This document shows positions 54,130-63,688 of a stretch of 64,000 nucleotides of DNA, in pieces (position 1 is the stretch's first letter; the number at the start of each line of letters is the position of its first letter). The DNA is from Anaerolineae bacterium (lineage in GTDB: Bacteria; Chloroflexota; Anaerolineae; 4572-78; J111). The stretch spans positions 282,708-346,707 of the forward strand of contig JAKLJP010000003.1 of the NCBI GenBank assembly GCA_023151115.1. Reading direction: 5' to 3'. The notes under the pieces were generated by a model. The model was given only the letters and a program-made list of their open reading frames with translations. It was not told the DNA's origin and did not search any database. Made by a program: the position numbers and the translations under genes.

Positions 54130-57100
54130 TTAGGCGCGGACCGATCCGGTCAGTTCATCCTCATCATCCCGGTCGAGGTTAAAGAAGCTGCGGAAACCTT
54201 GAACCACCAACCCGCCGCCCCAGTCAAGGAAGTTGTACATTACCGGCACCAGGATCAGGGTGAGCAGGGTCGAAGAGACGTTGCCGCCGATGACGACTGC
54301 CGCCAGCGGGGCGCGCAGTTCCGCCCCCGCGCCCTGGCCCAACAAAAGCGGCAGCAGAGAGAAGATGATGGCAAAGGTGGTCATCAGGATGGGGCGCAGG
54401 CGCAGGCGACCCGCTTCGACCAGGGCGGCTTTGCGGCTAAAGCCGCGCTCCTGGCGCAGAATGTTGGTAAAGTCCACCAGCAGAATGGCGTTTTTGACCA
54501 CAATCCCGGCCAGCATGATGATGCCCAACAGCGACATTACATTGAGCGTGTTGCCGGTGAGCCACAGCCCGCCAAACGCGCCCACCAGCGTCACCGGCAG
54601 GGCGAACATGATCGCCAGGGGTTGCAGCCAGCTCTGGTACAGGGCGACCAGGAGCATATAAATCAGCAGGATGGACAACGCCAGCGCGCCGGTCAAATCC
54701 TGAAATGATTGGCGCTGGTAATCGGCCTGGCCGGTGAATTGGAAGCCGTAGCCGGCCGGGAAATCAACCTGGCTGTTCAGGACGGTTTCGATGTCGTTGG
54801 TCACGTCGGCGTTGGCCCGACCGGCGGACCCCACTTTGATGGTCAACGCGGCCTGGCGGTTGGCGCGGCTGAGCCGGGCCGGGGCCAGGGTGTCCTGCAC
54901 CTGGGCCACCTGCCCGACCACAATCACTTGGTCGTTGACATACCCCAGCGGCAGGTCGAGCAGTTGGTTCAGGTCGCGGCGGGCGTCGTCGTTCATGCGC
55001 AGGGTCAGGTCAACCTTTTCGGTCTGGCCTTCGGGCTGGTAATCGCCCACCTGGCTGCCGTTGATGGCCGTGCGCAGGGTGCGGGCGACCTGCCCCGGCG
55101 TCAAGCCGAGGTCTCTGGCCCGGCCGCGGTCAACCACAAGCTGCGTTTCGGGCGAGCGTTCCGCCCCGGTGTTGCGCAGGTCCACCGCCCCCGGAACGGT
55201 CAGAATCGCCTTCTCGGCCTGGTTGGCCAGGTCAATCAGCGTATTCCGGTCCGGCCCATATAGCCGGATTTCAATATCCTGGTTCATGCCGCTGACCGCC
55301 GAATTAAGCATAAAGGAAATTTTGGCGTCGGGCGTCTGGGCCAGGGCGGGCCGCAGGGCGTTGACCACCTCGGTGGTGCTGCGGTCGCGCTCGGTTTTGT
55401 CTACCAGGCGCAGAATAACCGTAGCGAAGTTGGCCTTGTCGCTGCTGGCAATCAGGGCGCTGCCCGCTTCCGTGCCAATGTTGGAGACAATGAGCGACGT
55501 TTCGGGAACTTTGGCCCGGATAATTTGCTCGATACGCTGCACAGCCCGGTCGGTGGCGACCAGGCTGGAGCCGGCGGGCAGTTCAACCCCAATGGTGATG
55601 CGGCCATCGTCTTCCAAAGGCAGGAACTCATTGCCGACCATATCGCCGACCACCAGGTAAACCCCGGCGACCAGGGACACGGCGGCAATGACCACCACCA
55701 GAAATTGGGTCAAGACATTCTTGAGCGCCAATTCCAGGATGAAGGCGTAGAAGTTCGACAGGCCGGTGAACATGGCTTCCCAACCCTGCATAAAACGCTG
55801 CCACACCCAGCCGAACGGTCGCCACAGCACATTGACCACCCGCCACACCCCTTTGGCCGGTTTTTCGGGCCGGGTTTCGTCTTTCAGCCAGAAGGCCGCC
55901 AGCATGGGGGTCAGGGTGAAGGAGATGAGCAGCGAGAAAATGGTGGCTACGGCAATGGTGATCCCATAGGAGCGGAAGAACTGGCCGACGATGCCGCTGA
56001 TAAAGGCCACCGGCAGGTAGACCACCACAATGACCAAGGTGATGGTAATGGCGGCCATGCCGATTTCGGCCCGGCCATCGAGGGCAGCCTGGCGCGGTTT
56101 TTTGCCCAGTTTGAGGTGGCGCTCGGTGTTTTCCAGCACCACAATCGAGTCGTCCACCAGGATACCGATAGCGACGGTCAGGGCCATCAGGGTGACGGTG
56201 TTCAGGCTGAAACCAAAGACCCACATCAGCAGGAAAGTGGCGATAATCGAGGTGGGCACGGAGAGCATGACAATAACGCTGCTGGTGAGGGTATGCAGGA
56301 AAAGCAGCATGACCAAGCCGGTAATCAAGACCGCCAGCAGCAGGTCTTCGCTGACCGCGCTGACCGACTCGCGGGTAAAGTTGGTATCGTCAATAACGAT
56401 GTCCAGCTTGACGCCGTCGGGCAGGCTGGGCTGGAACTCCTCCACCACCTGGCGCACTTCGTCGGCGGTAGAAATGGCGTTAGCGTCGCTGGTTTTGACA
56501 ATCGTAATCAGCACCCCGGCCTGGCCGTTGTAGCGGACCAGGCGGCTGGTATCTTTGAAACCTTCCTGCACGGTCGCCACATCGCGCAGATAAACCAGGC
56601 CGTTCGTGTCCATCCCCGACGGCGTTTTGGGCAGCAAACTGGCCGGCAGCCCCAGGCCCAGCGTGGTCAGCGGGTTGGCCCCGCCGGAAACAATGATACC
56701 TTCAATATCCTTCAGGCGGGTGAACTCGCCGACCGAGCGGATGGCGTTCTTCTGCGGCCCTTGCTCAATCGAGCCAAGCGGGGCGGTGACATTTTCCAGG
56801 GCCAGGGCCTGCTGGACTTTTTCCAGCGACAAATCGTAGGCGGCCAACTGGCGCGAGTCGGTGTACACCTGGATTTCGCGTTCGCGCCCGCCGGCAATTG
56901 CCACCGAAGCCACCCCGGCGACCGTCTGTAGGCGCGGCTTGAGGTCGTCGTCGGCCAGGTCATACAGCGCGTCCTGGCCCAGCGAACCGCTCAGCACCAG
57001 TTGCATAATCGGCTGGGCGTTGAGGTCGGCCTTGATGATGGTCGGTTCTTCGGCGTCGTCGGGCAAATCACCACGCACCTTGTCCACTTCCCGCGAGACA

Positions 57101-57420
57101 TCAATGGCGGCCTGGTCGCTGTTGACCCCCTCATTAAATTTAATCAGCACATAACCGAAGTTCTCGTTGGCCTGCGAGGTAATCTCGTCAATGCCGGAGA
57201 TACCGGCTACGGCGTCCTCAACCGGTTTGAGGGCTTCGTCGGCCACATCTTCGGGCGACGCGCCGGGGTATATCACCACCACCGAGACGTAGGGTAGGTC
57301 GGTTTTGGGCATCCGGTCCACCTGGAGCATGGTCAGTGAGCGATAGCCCAGCACGACGAACCCCAGGATGACCATCAGGATGGTCAGCGGGCGTTGGATG
57401 GAGAGTCTAGTAAGTCCCAT
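54130..57420 (-). CDS. RND family multidrug efflux permease (AcrB-like)
   Basis: The 1096-residue protein has the RND layout: helix 1, large extracellular loop, helices 2-6, second large loop, helices 7-12. The proton-relay residues are present: Asp-Asp in GILVDDSIVVLENTER (helix 4) and Lys in IVVKNAILLVDF (helix 10). It is likely a drug or lipid exporter of the HAE1/HAE2-like group. It is co-transcribed with the membrane fusion protein 164 bp upstream. No TolC-type channel is seen in the window, which would suit a single-membrane cell where substrate leaves directly. The C-terminal tail is acidic (DRDDEDELTGSVRA). Confidence 0.93.
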   Translation of the reverse strand: MGLTRLSIQRPLTILMVILGFVVLGYRSLTMLQVDRMPKTDLPYVSVVVIYPGASPEDVADEALKPVEDAVAGISGIDEITSQANENFGYVLIKFNEGVNSDQAAIDVSREVDKVRGDLPDDAEEPTIIKADLNAQPIMQLVLSGSLGQDALYDLADDDLKPRLQTVAGVASVAIAGGREREIQVYTDSRQLAAYDLSLEKVQQALALENVTAPLGSIEQGPQKNAIRSVGEFTRLKDIEGIIVSGGANPLTTLGLGLPASLLPKTPSGMDTNGLVYLRDVATVQEGFKDTSRLVRYNGQAGVLITIVKTSDANAISTADEVRQVVEEFQPSLPDGVKLDIVIDDTNFTRESVSAVSEDLLLAVLITGLVMLLFLHTLTSSVIVMLSVPTSIIATFLLMWVFGFSLNTVTLMALTVAIGILVDDSIVVLENTERHLKLGKKPRQAALDGRAEIGMAAITITLVIVVVYLPVAFISGIVGQFFRSYGITIAVATIFSLLISFTLTPMLAAFWLKDETRPEKPAKGVWRVVNVLWRPFGWVWQRFMQGWEAMFTGLSNFYAFILELALKNVLTQFLVVVIAAVSLVAGVYLVVGDMVGNEFLPLEDDGRITIGVELPAGSSLVATDRAVQRIEQIIRAKVPETSLIVSNIGTEAGSALIASSDKANFATVILRLVDKTERDRSTTEVVNALRPALAQTPDAKISFMLNSAVSGMNQDIEIRLYGPDRNTLIDLANQAEKAILTVPGAVDLRNTGAERSPETQLVVDRGRARDLGLTPGQVARTLRTAINGSQVGDYQPEGQTEKVDLTLRMNDDARRDLNQLLDLPLGYVNDQVIVVGQVAQVQDTLAPARLSRANRQAALTIKVGSAGRANADVTNDIETVLNSQVDFPAGYGFQFTGQADYQRQSFQDLTGALALSILLIYMLLVALYQSWLQPLAIMFALPVTLVGAFGGLWLTGNTLNVMSLLGIIMLAGIVVKNAILLVDFTNILRQERGFSRKAALVEAGRLRLRPILMTTFAIIFSLLPLLLGQGAGAELRAPLAAVVIGGNVSSTLLTLILVPVMYNFLDWGGGLVVQGFRSFFNLDRDDEDELTGSVRA

Positions 57421-57450
57421 AATAGTTTCTCTTTATGATAATTCGTTTCT

Positions 57451-57521
57451 TAACCACAGATTGCACAGATTTCACAAAATACTTTTCTTCTTTCTGTGTA
57501 ATCCGTGAAATCCGTGGTTAG
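57451..57521. repeat. palindrome between the membrane fusion and RND genes
   Basis: TTAACCACAGATTGCACAGA pairs imperfectly with TCCGTGAAATCCGTGGTTAG; the inner word is AGATTTCAC/GTGAAATCC. It lies in the operon gap and may act as a processing hairpin that sets relative expression. CACGCATCACGTATCACGC words follow at 57567-57585. Confidence 0.65.
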
Positions 57522-57584
57522 TTTTTAGACAAAATACTTCAAACTGCGTAACTTCTAAAAAATTCACGCATCACGTATCACGCA

Positions 57585-58970
57585 TCACAACCCCGGCACA
57601 ATCTTTACCTTCGCCCCATCCTGCAAGGAGGACTGCCCGGCAACAACAATGCTGTCGCCTGCTTTGAGGCCGGAGGTGATTTCGATGTCGGTATCGTTGC
57701 TGAGGCCGATGGTCACTTTGACCTGCTCAACCTGGCCGGCGTTGACCCGGTAGACAACTGGCTGGCTGTCAACTCTAATCACCGCCGAGCGGGGCACAAG
57801 CAGGGTGTTAGCCTTTTCATCCACCAGTAGCGACACATCGGCATACATACCGCTGCGAAGCATATTTTTGGGGTCGGCAGGCGTCACTTTGACCACGAAG
57901 GTGTGCGTCTTTTGATCGGCCAGGGGGGCGACGCTGGTCACCAGGCCGGGAAATTCCACGCCGGGGTAGGCCGAGACACGCAGCGAGGCATGCTGCCCCT
58001 TGGCCACCTGCCCCAGGCGGCTCTCCTCGACATTGACCGCAACCTCGACCTGGTTGGAGATGAACAGAGCTACCGCCGATTTGGTATCAACCATGCTGCC
58101 CTGGTGGATGTAAACCTCGCCGACAATGCCATCAAAGGGCGCGCGCAGGGTAGTATAATCGAGCTGGAGTTGGGCCAGTTCGACGGCGGCTTCGGCCTGC
58201 TGGATGGTTGCTTTGGCCATGGCAAAATCTACCGGGCGGAAGGGCTGTTTGGCCAGGGCCAAATCGAGTTTGGCTTTGGCCAATTGGGCCTGCAAAGGGG
58301 CAAGCTGCGCCTCCGAAGGGTTGGTCTGCAACTGGTAGGTTGAGAGCGCCTGTTCGTAGGCATTGGTGGCTTTCTCCAGGGTCAGCGCCTGGGGAGTTTC
58401 ACCCACTTGGCCGGCCCAGGCAATTTTGTCGTATTCGGACTGGGCCAGTTTTAAGGCGGCCTGGGCGTTGGCCAGCGCGGCGGCGGCGGTGGTTCGCTCA
58501 TTGTCGTCAATCTGTTGTACATCTTGCAGTGCGCTCTGGCTGATCTGATAAGCAGACTGAGCCGCCTCGACTTCTTCAGGACGCGCGCCCTCGTTCATCT
58601 TATCCAGCTTAAGCCGGGCCAGCAACAGGGCGGCCTCGGCCTGTTTCAACTGGGCGGCGGGAACGTCCCGGTCGAGGATGGCAATCGGCTGGCCCGCCTT
58701 GACCGGGTCGCCGGCTGCCACCAGCACAGCCTCGATCTGGCCGGAGACGCGGGGGGCCAGGGTCACATCGCTCTGGGCCTGGAGGGTGCCGGCATAATCA
58801 AAAACCAGGGCAATGCTGCCGGTTTTAACCGGAATCACCTCGACGGCGACGCCGGTCTCGGCGGGAGGCGCGGCGGCAACGGCTGGCTTGGCTACCGGAT
58901 TACAAGCGGTGGTCGCCAAGGTCAGGCTCAGGCATAAGCAAAAAAATAGTAAAGCTGACTGTTTCATCAT
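57585..58970 (-). CDS. RND efflux membrane fusion lipoprotein (HlyD/AcrA-like)
   Basis: A 461-residue protein with a lipoprotein signal (LATTAC, Cys about 23). Then comes the first lipoyl half (SGQIEAVLVAAGDPVKAGQPIA), a long helical hairpin (about 100-230, several Ala/Gln-rich coils), the second lipoyl half (LRAPFDGIVGEVYIHQGSMV), and the beta-barrel with membrane-proximal domain. It links the RND pump to the outside. The start follows AAGGAG, 16 bp after the preceding small gene. Together with the pump it forms a two-component efflux system without an outer channel. Confidence 0.92.
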   Translation of the reverse strand: MMKQSALLFFCLCLSLTLATTACNPVAKPAVAAAPPAETGVAVEVIPVKTGSIALVFDYAGTLQAQSDVTLAPRVSGQIEAVLVAAGDPVKAGQPIAILDRDVPAAQLKQAEAALLLARLKLDKMNEGARPEEVEAAQSAYQISQSALQDVQQIDDNERTTAAAALANAQAALKLAQSEYDKIAWAGQVGETPQALTLEKATNAYEQALSTYQLQTNPSEAQLAPLQAQLAKAKLDLALAKQPFRPVDFAMAKATIQQAEAAVELAQLQLDYTTLRAPFDGIVGEVYIHQGSMVDTKSAVALFISNQVEVAVNVEESRLGQVAKGQHASLRVSAYPGVEFPGLVTSVAPLADQKTHTFVVKVTPADPKNMLRSGMYADVSLLVDEKANTLLVPRSAVIRVDSQPVVYRVNAGQVEQVKVTIGLSNDTDIEITSGLKAGDSIVVAGQSSLQDGAKVKIVPGL

Positions 58971-58986
58971 AAATTTTCTCCTTGCG

Positions 58987-59271
58987 CTATTTTTCGGGGG
59001 TGGAGTTGATTTCGAGACAGGTGAGGTCCAATAGAGGCAAGCCCAAACCGTACAGCCTATTGAGCAGCCCGTGCAGAGCGGCCTGATCCCTGACCAGGCC
59101 GGTCAGAATAGTGGTAGCTCCATGCGAGTCGGTTGCCGGGGTCAGACTCATTCCTTCAAACCAATCTGCCCATTCCCGGCCCAGCCGCCCCTGGATGGTA
59201 ATGCGGTAGGTCGCCGGGCAGTCGAGGCTTAAGCGTTGGGGCGAATCCAAACAACTGTTCCGTTGGTTCAT
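58987..59271 (-). CDS. small conserved-type hypothetical protein in the efflux operon
   Basis: A 94-residue soluble protein with YRITIQGRLGREWADWF near the start and GLVRDQAALHGLLNRLYGLGLPLLDL near the end. I recognise this pattern from small uncharacterised proteins in Anaerolineae (similar length, often beside regulators or transporters), but no function is known. The predicted fold is a small alpha/beta unit, ligand-binding (ACT-like) at best guess. It lies 16 bp upstream of the fusion-protein gene and 18 bp after the DUF4405 gene, so it belongs to the efflux operon. Confidence 0.75.
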   Translation of the reverse strand: MNQRNSCLDSPQRLSLDCPATYRITIQGRLGREWADWFEGMSLTPATDSHGATTILTGLVRDQAALHGLLNRLYGLGLPLLDLTCLEINSTPEK

Positions 59272-59289
59272 AGCTTATCTCGTCTTTCA

Positions 59290-59634
59290 TTAATTAAGGT
59301 GGAATACGTGAGAGGTGGTCAACGCAATTAATCCTGCCACCCCGGCTGCCGAAATCACCAATCCTCTTTTGAACATCATCCACCTAGCTGCTTTTGACAG
59401 CATATATTTGGATATAGTTTTCCAATTAAAAACCACATGGCTTACGGCTGAGCTGACAAAAATAATTGCGGCAGTGTTATGGACTGTCATCAAGAGGTGT
59501 TGGGTTGGCTGAAACGAGGCCGAAGCAAAGTGATGGAGCATAATTCCAGAAGGCAGTAACAAGGTAAAAGAGAAAAGCATGAAAAGTGACGCAAGCACTC
59601 GCCTATTGAGATAAGTTCTTCGCGACGGATTCAT
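59290..59634 (-). CDS. DUF4405-like four-helix membrane protein
   Basis: The 114-residue protein has about three to four hydrophobic helices with conserved-looking His residues (IMLHHFAS, VHNTAAI, SHVVFNWKTI, TSHVFHLN). This fits DUF4405/cytochrome b561-like proteins that often bind heme or work with redox or efflux systems. ATG 59634 is chosen because GGAGGTG lies upstream; a longer frame from 59685 adds a non-hydrophobic leader. It is the first gene of the leftward operon DUF4405 - small protein - fusion protein - RND pump. Confidence 0.8.
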   Translation of the reverse strand: MNPSRRTYLNRRVLASLFMLFSFTLLLPSGIMLHHFASASFQPTQHLLMTVHNTAAIIFVSSAVSHVVFNWKTISKYMLSKAARWMMFKRGLVISAAGVAGLIALTTSHVFHLN

Positions 59635-59773
59635 AATTGTTACACCTCCATAGTGTGACCAAACTATTTTTGCGATCTCTTTCACAGATTAAACCACAAA
59701 AATAGTTACGGCTGTATCTACCTAAAGTAGTAGATAGAGGAGTATTTTTGGGGTGGGGGGGATTACGTGAAAA

Positions 59774-59855
59774 TGTCATTGCGAGGCCGTAGGCCGAAGC
59801 AATCCCCGTTCCGGGGTGGGGGATTGCTTCGCCGCTCAAGCGGCTCACAATGACA
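59774..59855. repeat. palindromic repeat (TCATTGCGAG family)
   Basis: TGTCATTGCGAGGCCG and GAAGCAATCCCC pair with their reverse complements (GGGGGATTGCTTC, CAATGACA) around GTTCCGGGGTG. Word for word it follows the plan of 5610-5706 (TCATTTCGAGG, CCGAGAAATC), so the two are diverged members of one repeat type. It lies between the efflux operon and the regulator gene, 18 bp after the regulator's stop. Confidence 0.75.
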
Positions 59856-59873
59856 TGAACCAAACAGTTATTT

Positions 59874-62699
59874 TCAGATAAGGTTTAAGGCTCTCGCCGT
59901 AGCAACAGCCTGAGTCCGGCTGACGACGCCCAGTTTGCCGTAGATGTTGCGGGTATGGGTTTTGACCGTGCCCAGACTGAGAAAAAGCTGGCTGGCAATA
60001 TCGGCATTGGAGAGACCGGCGGCAATAAGCCGCAGAATTTCTCGTTCGCGTTTGGTCAGGGGTTCTATCAAAGGCGGAAGGAGGAGGGATGAAGGATGAA
60101 AAGGAGCATTTGTCTCGCTCTTTTGTATTATATATTCATCGTTAAGAGTGACAAAGGCAGAAAGCAGTTGCAGGATATAATCTTTCTGCCCTCCACCTTC
60201 CGCTTTCATCCTTTCCAGGAGGTTGGCCATAGGCGGCCCTTCGTCCACAAACAGCCGGATATAGCCTTCCGGCTCGGCCAGAGTGAGGGCGCGGCTCAGG
60301 CTGTCGAGGGCTGCGGGCAGATTGGCCAATGCTTGTTGAGCCAAGGCTAACAGCAGCAATGCTTCGATGACCCGTCCCTGGCGTCCGTCCGCTTCCGCTG
60401 CTGTTCGCAGCCGTTCCAGCAGCTCAACGGCGGCTTGAGCCTGCCCCTGAGCCAGCAGCAAGCGGGCTAATAACAAATATTCTGTTTCGCGCCGGTAAGT
60501 GGGGTGATCCGTAGGCTGCAAATGTTGCGATCTAGCCCACTGCGTCACAGCCGCCAGATCGTTTTGACGAAACCACAGCCAGGCTTGATGGGTGGGCACC
60601 GCAGGCAAATCCCAAGCTGCCGGCTGTTGCGGCAACCGAGCCGCCGCCTGAATTGCCCCCTGCGCGGCTGAGTTGTCTCCTTGAGCTTGTAGAATGTGAG
60701 CCAGGGTAATATTAGCCTGGACAATGAGACGCAGGTTTCCTTCGAACCGGCCATGGTTGAGGCACTGCTGAGCCTGTTCTTTGGCCGCCTCGAGTTGATT
60801 CCACTCCCGCAGCAGTTGGCTCCAGACCCAATTGCCGGCGACATGCACGCTGGGTAAAGTTAATTGCTGCATCTGCCGGCACAGTTCGGCTGCCTGGCGC
60901 AACTGCCCCTGGATAAGGCGGACTTCCGCGAGACGGGTCAGCCCGGCGACGACCAAAAAAGAATTTTGACCAGCCTGACCCAGCTCAATCGCTTGCTGGT
61001 AATTATCGGCGGCTTCCAGCACCCGCCCGTTCAGATAATAGGCTTCGGCCAGGCCGATGGTCAACAAGCCGCGCAGTCGTAGTTCACCGGGGGCCAGGAG
61101 AGCCAGGGCTTGATGGGTCAACGCAATGGCTCCAGTCATCTGCGCTGGCTGCCCCTGGGCCCCGGCCACCAGTGCCCGAATCGCCATAACTTCACCTTGT
61201 ATATTTTTTACTTCGGTCTGGTCTGCGCCTGCCTGCTGTAAATAACGTTCAACCGAACACAAAAAAGGCTCGATAGCGCTCAGTTGCCCGGTCAGGTACA
61301 GGGTTTCGGCATAATAAAGGCATAGTTTGGGCCGGGCGTGGACCAGTTCCGGCGGCAGTTGGGTCAGCCAATGCAGGAGCGTGGCCATTTCACCCCTTTC
61401 CCACAGCGTGGTCGCCCCGACCTGCTCCACCAGATTGGCGGCCTGGGGAAACGCTTTGGCGGCAAAGAGATGGGTTAGGGCCTCGGTGGTTATGCCCTGC
61501 TGGCTGTACCAATCGGCGGCGCGGCAGTGCAAGGCCGCTATTTCCCCGGAGCCGGCCGGAACCGTCTGCTGGAGACGATGGCGCAGCAAATCGAGCAGCA
61601 GAGGATGGTAGCGATACCAGTGGCGTCGGGTATCGAGCGGGACGATAAAAAGGTTGGCCTGCTCCAACTGCTCAAGGGTGAAGGATGAAGGATGAAGGAT
61701 GAAGATACTGTTTTTCTCATCCTTCATCCCTCCGCCTTCATCCTTTCCCAGCACCACATCACACAAGGGGCCGCAGAGGCGGTCTAAAATGGAAGTTCGC
61801 AACAAAAAGGTTTGGAGGGCTGGGGGCTGTTGGCTAAATACTTCGTCCAGCAGGTAATCAAGCACGTAACGATCATCCCCACTGAAGGCTTTGATAAAGC
61901 CCGACCGGTCCGCCTGCTCTTGCAGCGACAAGGCGGCCAGTTGCAGACCGGCAATCCAGCCTTCGGTGCGAGCTTCGAGGGCGGCGATGTCATCTTCCGC
62001 CAGCTCCAGACCCATGACCGTGTTGAGAAACTCGATGCTTTCGCTGAGGGTGAACCGTAAATCGGATGTGTGGATTTCAGTCACCTGGCGGCGAACCCGC
62101 CAGCGCGAAAGGGGCAACGGCGGAACAGTTCGACTGACCAACAACAGGTGTAATGGCGGGGGCAGGTGTTCCAGCAGAAAAGTGATCGCCTCGTGGATAG
62201 CTTTGGTTTCGATGACGTGGTAGTCGTCCAGCACCAAAACCTGCCGAACCTCACCACCGGCAAGATCATTAATCAGCCCAGAAATAATGGCCTCTGGATT
62301 CACGGAGTGAGGTCCACCCGCTTGCAGCAGCTGTTGGCTGGCCTGGCCAACAGCGGGATTGATTTGTTGGAACGCAGCAATTAGATAACTTAAAAAGCGG
62401 GTCAGGTCATTGTCGGCGGCTTCCAGGGAGAGCCAGGCAACTTTCAAAGGATGAAGGCGGAAGGATAAAGGCGGAAGATAATTTTCATCCTTCCGCCTTC
62501 CGCCTTCATCCTTCACTTGGTGGAGCCATTCGCTCACCAAAGTCGTTTTGCCATACCCGGCGGGCGCGGAGATGAGAGTTACGCCAGGTGTGCTGGTCAA
62601 CCCTTCATTCAATCGTTCAATCAGGCGGGGCCGGGGCACAAGCTGTGCCCGGATTGGCGGGATATAGAGTTTTGTGGTTAAAAGTGGTGCGGGCATCAT
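59874..62699 (-). CDS. MalT/LuxR-type large ATP-binding transcriptional regulator
   Basis: The 941-residue protein has a STAND-type NTPase at the N-terminus ([11 protein letters not shown]-loop, about 43-52; [10 protein letters not shown]), a long helical-repeat region of TPR-like arrays (about 400-830), and a C-terminal LuxR helix-turn-helix ([22 protein letters not shown]...[13 protein letters not shown]). This matches MalT-like activators that bind an inducer. Three in-frame inserts of low complexity ([32 protein letters not shown]...HPSSLLLPP) come from GGATGAA/GGCGGAA short-word repeats. It is encoded on the same strand as the efflux operon, with its stop about 240 bp upstream of that operon's first gene, and might control it. 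Confidence 0.9.
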   Translation of the reverse strand: MMPAPLLTTKLYIPPIRAQLVPRPRLIERLNEGLTSTPGVTLISAPAGYGKTTLVSEWLHQVKDEGGRRKDENYLPPLSFRLHPLKVAWLSLEAADNDLTRFLSYLIAAFQQINPAVGQASQQLLQAGGPHSVNPEAIISGLINDLAGGEVRQVLVLDDYHVIETKAIHEAITFLLEHLPPPLHLLLVSRTVPPLPLSRWRVRRQVTEIHTSDLRFTLSESIEFLNTVMGLELAEDDIAALEARTEGWIAGLQLAALSLQEQADRSGFIKAFSGDDRYVLDYLLDEVFSQQPPALQTFLLRTSILDRLCGPLCDVVLGKDEGGGMKDEKNSIFILHPSSFTLEQLEQANLFIVPLDTRRHWYRYHPLLLDLLRHRLQQTVPAGSGEIAALHCRAADWYSQQGITTEALTHLFAAKAFPQAANLVEQVGATTLWERGEMATLLHWLTQLPPELVHARPKLCLYYAETLYLTGQLSAIEPFLCSVERYLQQAGADQTEVKNIQGEVMAIRALVAGAQGQPAQMTGAIALTHQALALLAPGELRLRGLLTIGLAEAYYLNGRVLEAADNYQQAIELGQAGQNSFLVVAGLTRLAEVRLIQGQLRQAAELCRQMQQLTLPSVHVAGNWVWSQLLREWNQLEAAKEQAQQCLNHGRFEGNLRLIVQANITLAHILQAQGDNSAAQGAIQAAARLPQQPAAWDLPAVPTHQAWLWFRQNDLAAVTQWARSQHLQPTDHPTYRRETEYLLLARLLLAQGQAQAAVELLERLRTAAEADGRQGRVIEALLLLALAQQALANLPAALDSLSRALTLAEPEGYIRLFVDEGPPMANLLERMKAEGGGQKDYILQLLSAFVTLNDEYIIQKSETNAPFHPSSLLLPPLIEPLTKREREILRLIAAGLSNADIASQLFLSLGTVKTHTRNIYGKLGVVSRTQAVATARALNLI
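61674..61747. repeat. palindrome of GGATGAA words inside the regulator gene
   Basis: Four GGATGAA-like words on the left face CATCCTTCATCC and CGCCTTCATCC on the right. It is translated in frame within the regulator ([13 protein letters not shown]...HPSSF). Confidence 0.75.
62447..62515. repeat. palindrome of GGATGAA and GGCGGAA words inside the regulator gene
   Basis: AAGGATGAAGGCGGAAGG faces CCTTCCGCCTTCATCCTT around an ATAATTTT centre, in frame within the NTPase domain between the P-loop region and Walker B. It encodes [15 protein letters not shown] sequence. Confidence 0.8.
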
Positions 62700-62830
62700 T
62701 ACTTGTGGCGCTGCTTCCGGCCAAACGAAAAGGGCTATTTACGAAGGAGTCAGCCAGTCTCACTGGGACAACACCGACAATGAAACTTACTTTCTGACTA
62801 CTGATTACTGACTACTATTTTCACAGGAGT

Positions 62831-63688
62831 TTAAATTTGCCGCACCTGGCCCAAGCCTGCCGCCGTTTGATAACCCACCCCGCTGTAAAAGGCAAAAGCC
62901 GCCAGAAGATGCAGCACATTCAGCCAGTAGCGATCCCGGTTCAGCACAGCAAAACTGGCCCGCCCGGTAAAACCAATAAGGGTTGGGTAAGGCCCAGCCG
63001 TTTCATCCCTGCTCCCCCGCCCCCCCGCACCCCCGCTCTTCACATACGGCATGCCCCGTGTGCGCAGCTCGTAGCGGCTCAAGGCTACGGCGGCGGCGGC
63101 GAAACGGCGCGTATCCGGGTGCAGGGCGATCGGGGCAAAGGTCTGCCAGCGATCCAACAGGCTGCCAAAGACCAGTTCCGGCTGCGGCAGGGGCAGAAAG
63201 CGGCCCTGGCTGCGAAAAGTAGTTGGCGAGGCGAACTCCAGCCGCAGGGTCGAACCAGGCGAGGCGCGGCCGTCCAATAAATAAGGCGCGGCCAGCTCCT
63301 GGTAGGCGATTTGCCCGGCCCAGGGATGAACCGCCGGATCGAGGGTTGCCCCGCTGACCCGAAACTGATAACCGTCCAATTCCACCGATTCCGGCGGCTG
63401 CTCGGCCAGCCTGATCAGATGATGGCTAACGGCTTCGGTTAACCCGGTGAAACGAAGCCAGCCGCTTTGGCCGCCCTGCACATGCAAACTGCCGCCGGCC
63501 CGTTTGCCCAGCACCAAATTGGAGACGGTGTACGGCCTGGCTTTTTCCGCCTGGTGCAGTTCCTGGGCCAGGGTCGCCTCTCGCGCTGCGATGAGGCGCA
63601 GGAGCAAGGACTGGCCGGCCCGGCCCAAGTTGGCCGGCAGATTGGTTTCAGCCGGGGCTTGAAGTTGTAAGATTAAACTGGTCAACAT
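62831..63688 (-). CDS. cas6: Cas6 family CRISPR RNA endoribonuclease
   Basis: The 285-residue protein has the Cas6 RAMP look: hydrophobic beta-strand start (TSLILQL), a loop with YTVSNLV, a G-rich C-terminal motif (GVGYQTAAGLGQVR) and FTGRASF preceding it. Cas6 cleaves repeat RNA to make crRNAs. An insertion KSGGAGGRGSRDETAG near 225 looks repeat-derived. The catalytic His cannot be assigned with confidence. No other cas gene or CRISPR array is seen in the window; the rest could lie beyond 64000. ATG 63688 is preferred over a start at 63721 that adds MRRKLSNGTNL; neither has a clear ribosome site. Confidence 0.85.
   Translation of the reverse strand: MLTSLILQLQAPAETNLPANLGRAGQSLLLRLIAAREATLAQELHQAEKARPYTVSNLVLGKRAGGSLHVQGGQSGWLRFTGLTEAVSHHLIRLAEQPPESVELDGYQFRVSGATLDPAVHPWAGQIAYQELAAPYLLDGRASPGSTLRLEFASPTTFRSQGRFLPLPQPELVFGSLLDRWQTFAPIALHPDTRRFAAAAVALSRYELRTRGMPYVKSGGAGGRGSRDETAGPYPTLIGFTGRASFAVLNRDRYWLNVLHLLAAFAFYSGVGYQTAAGLGQVRQI

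Noticed and set aside
55525..56931. 468-codon frame opposite the RND pump
   Set aside because: Its Gly/His/Gln-rich text is the typical shadow of a GC-rich gene; the pump on the minus strand is certain.
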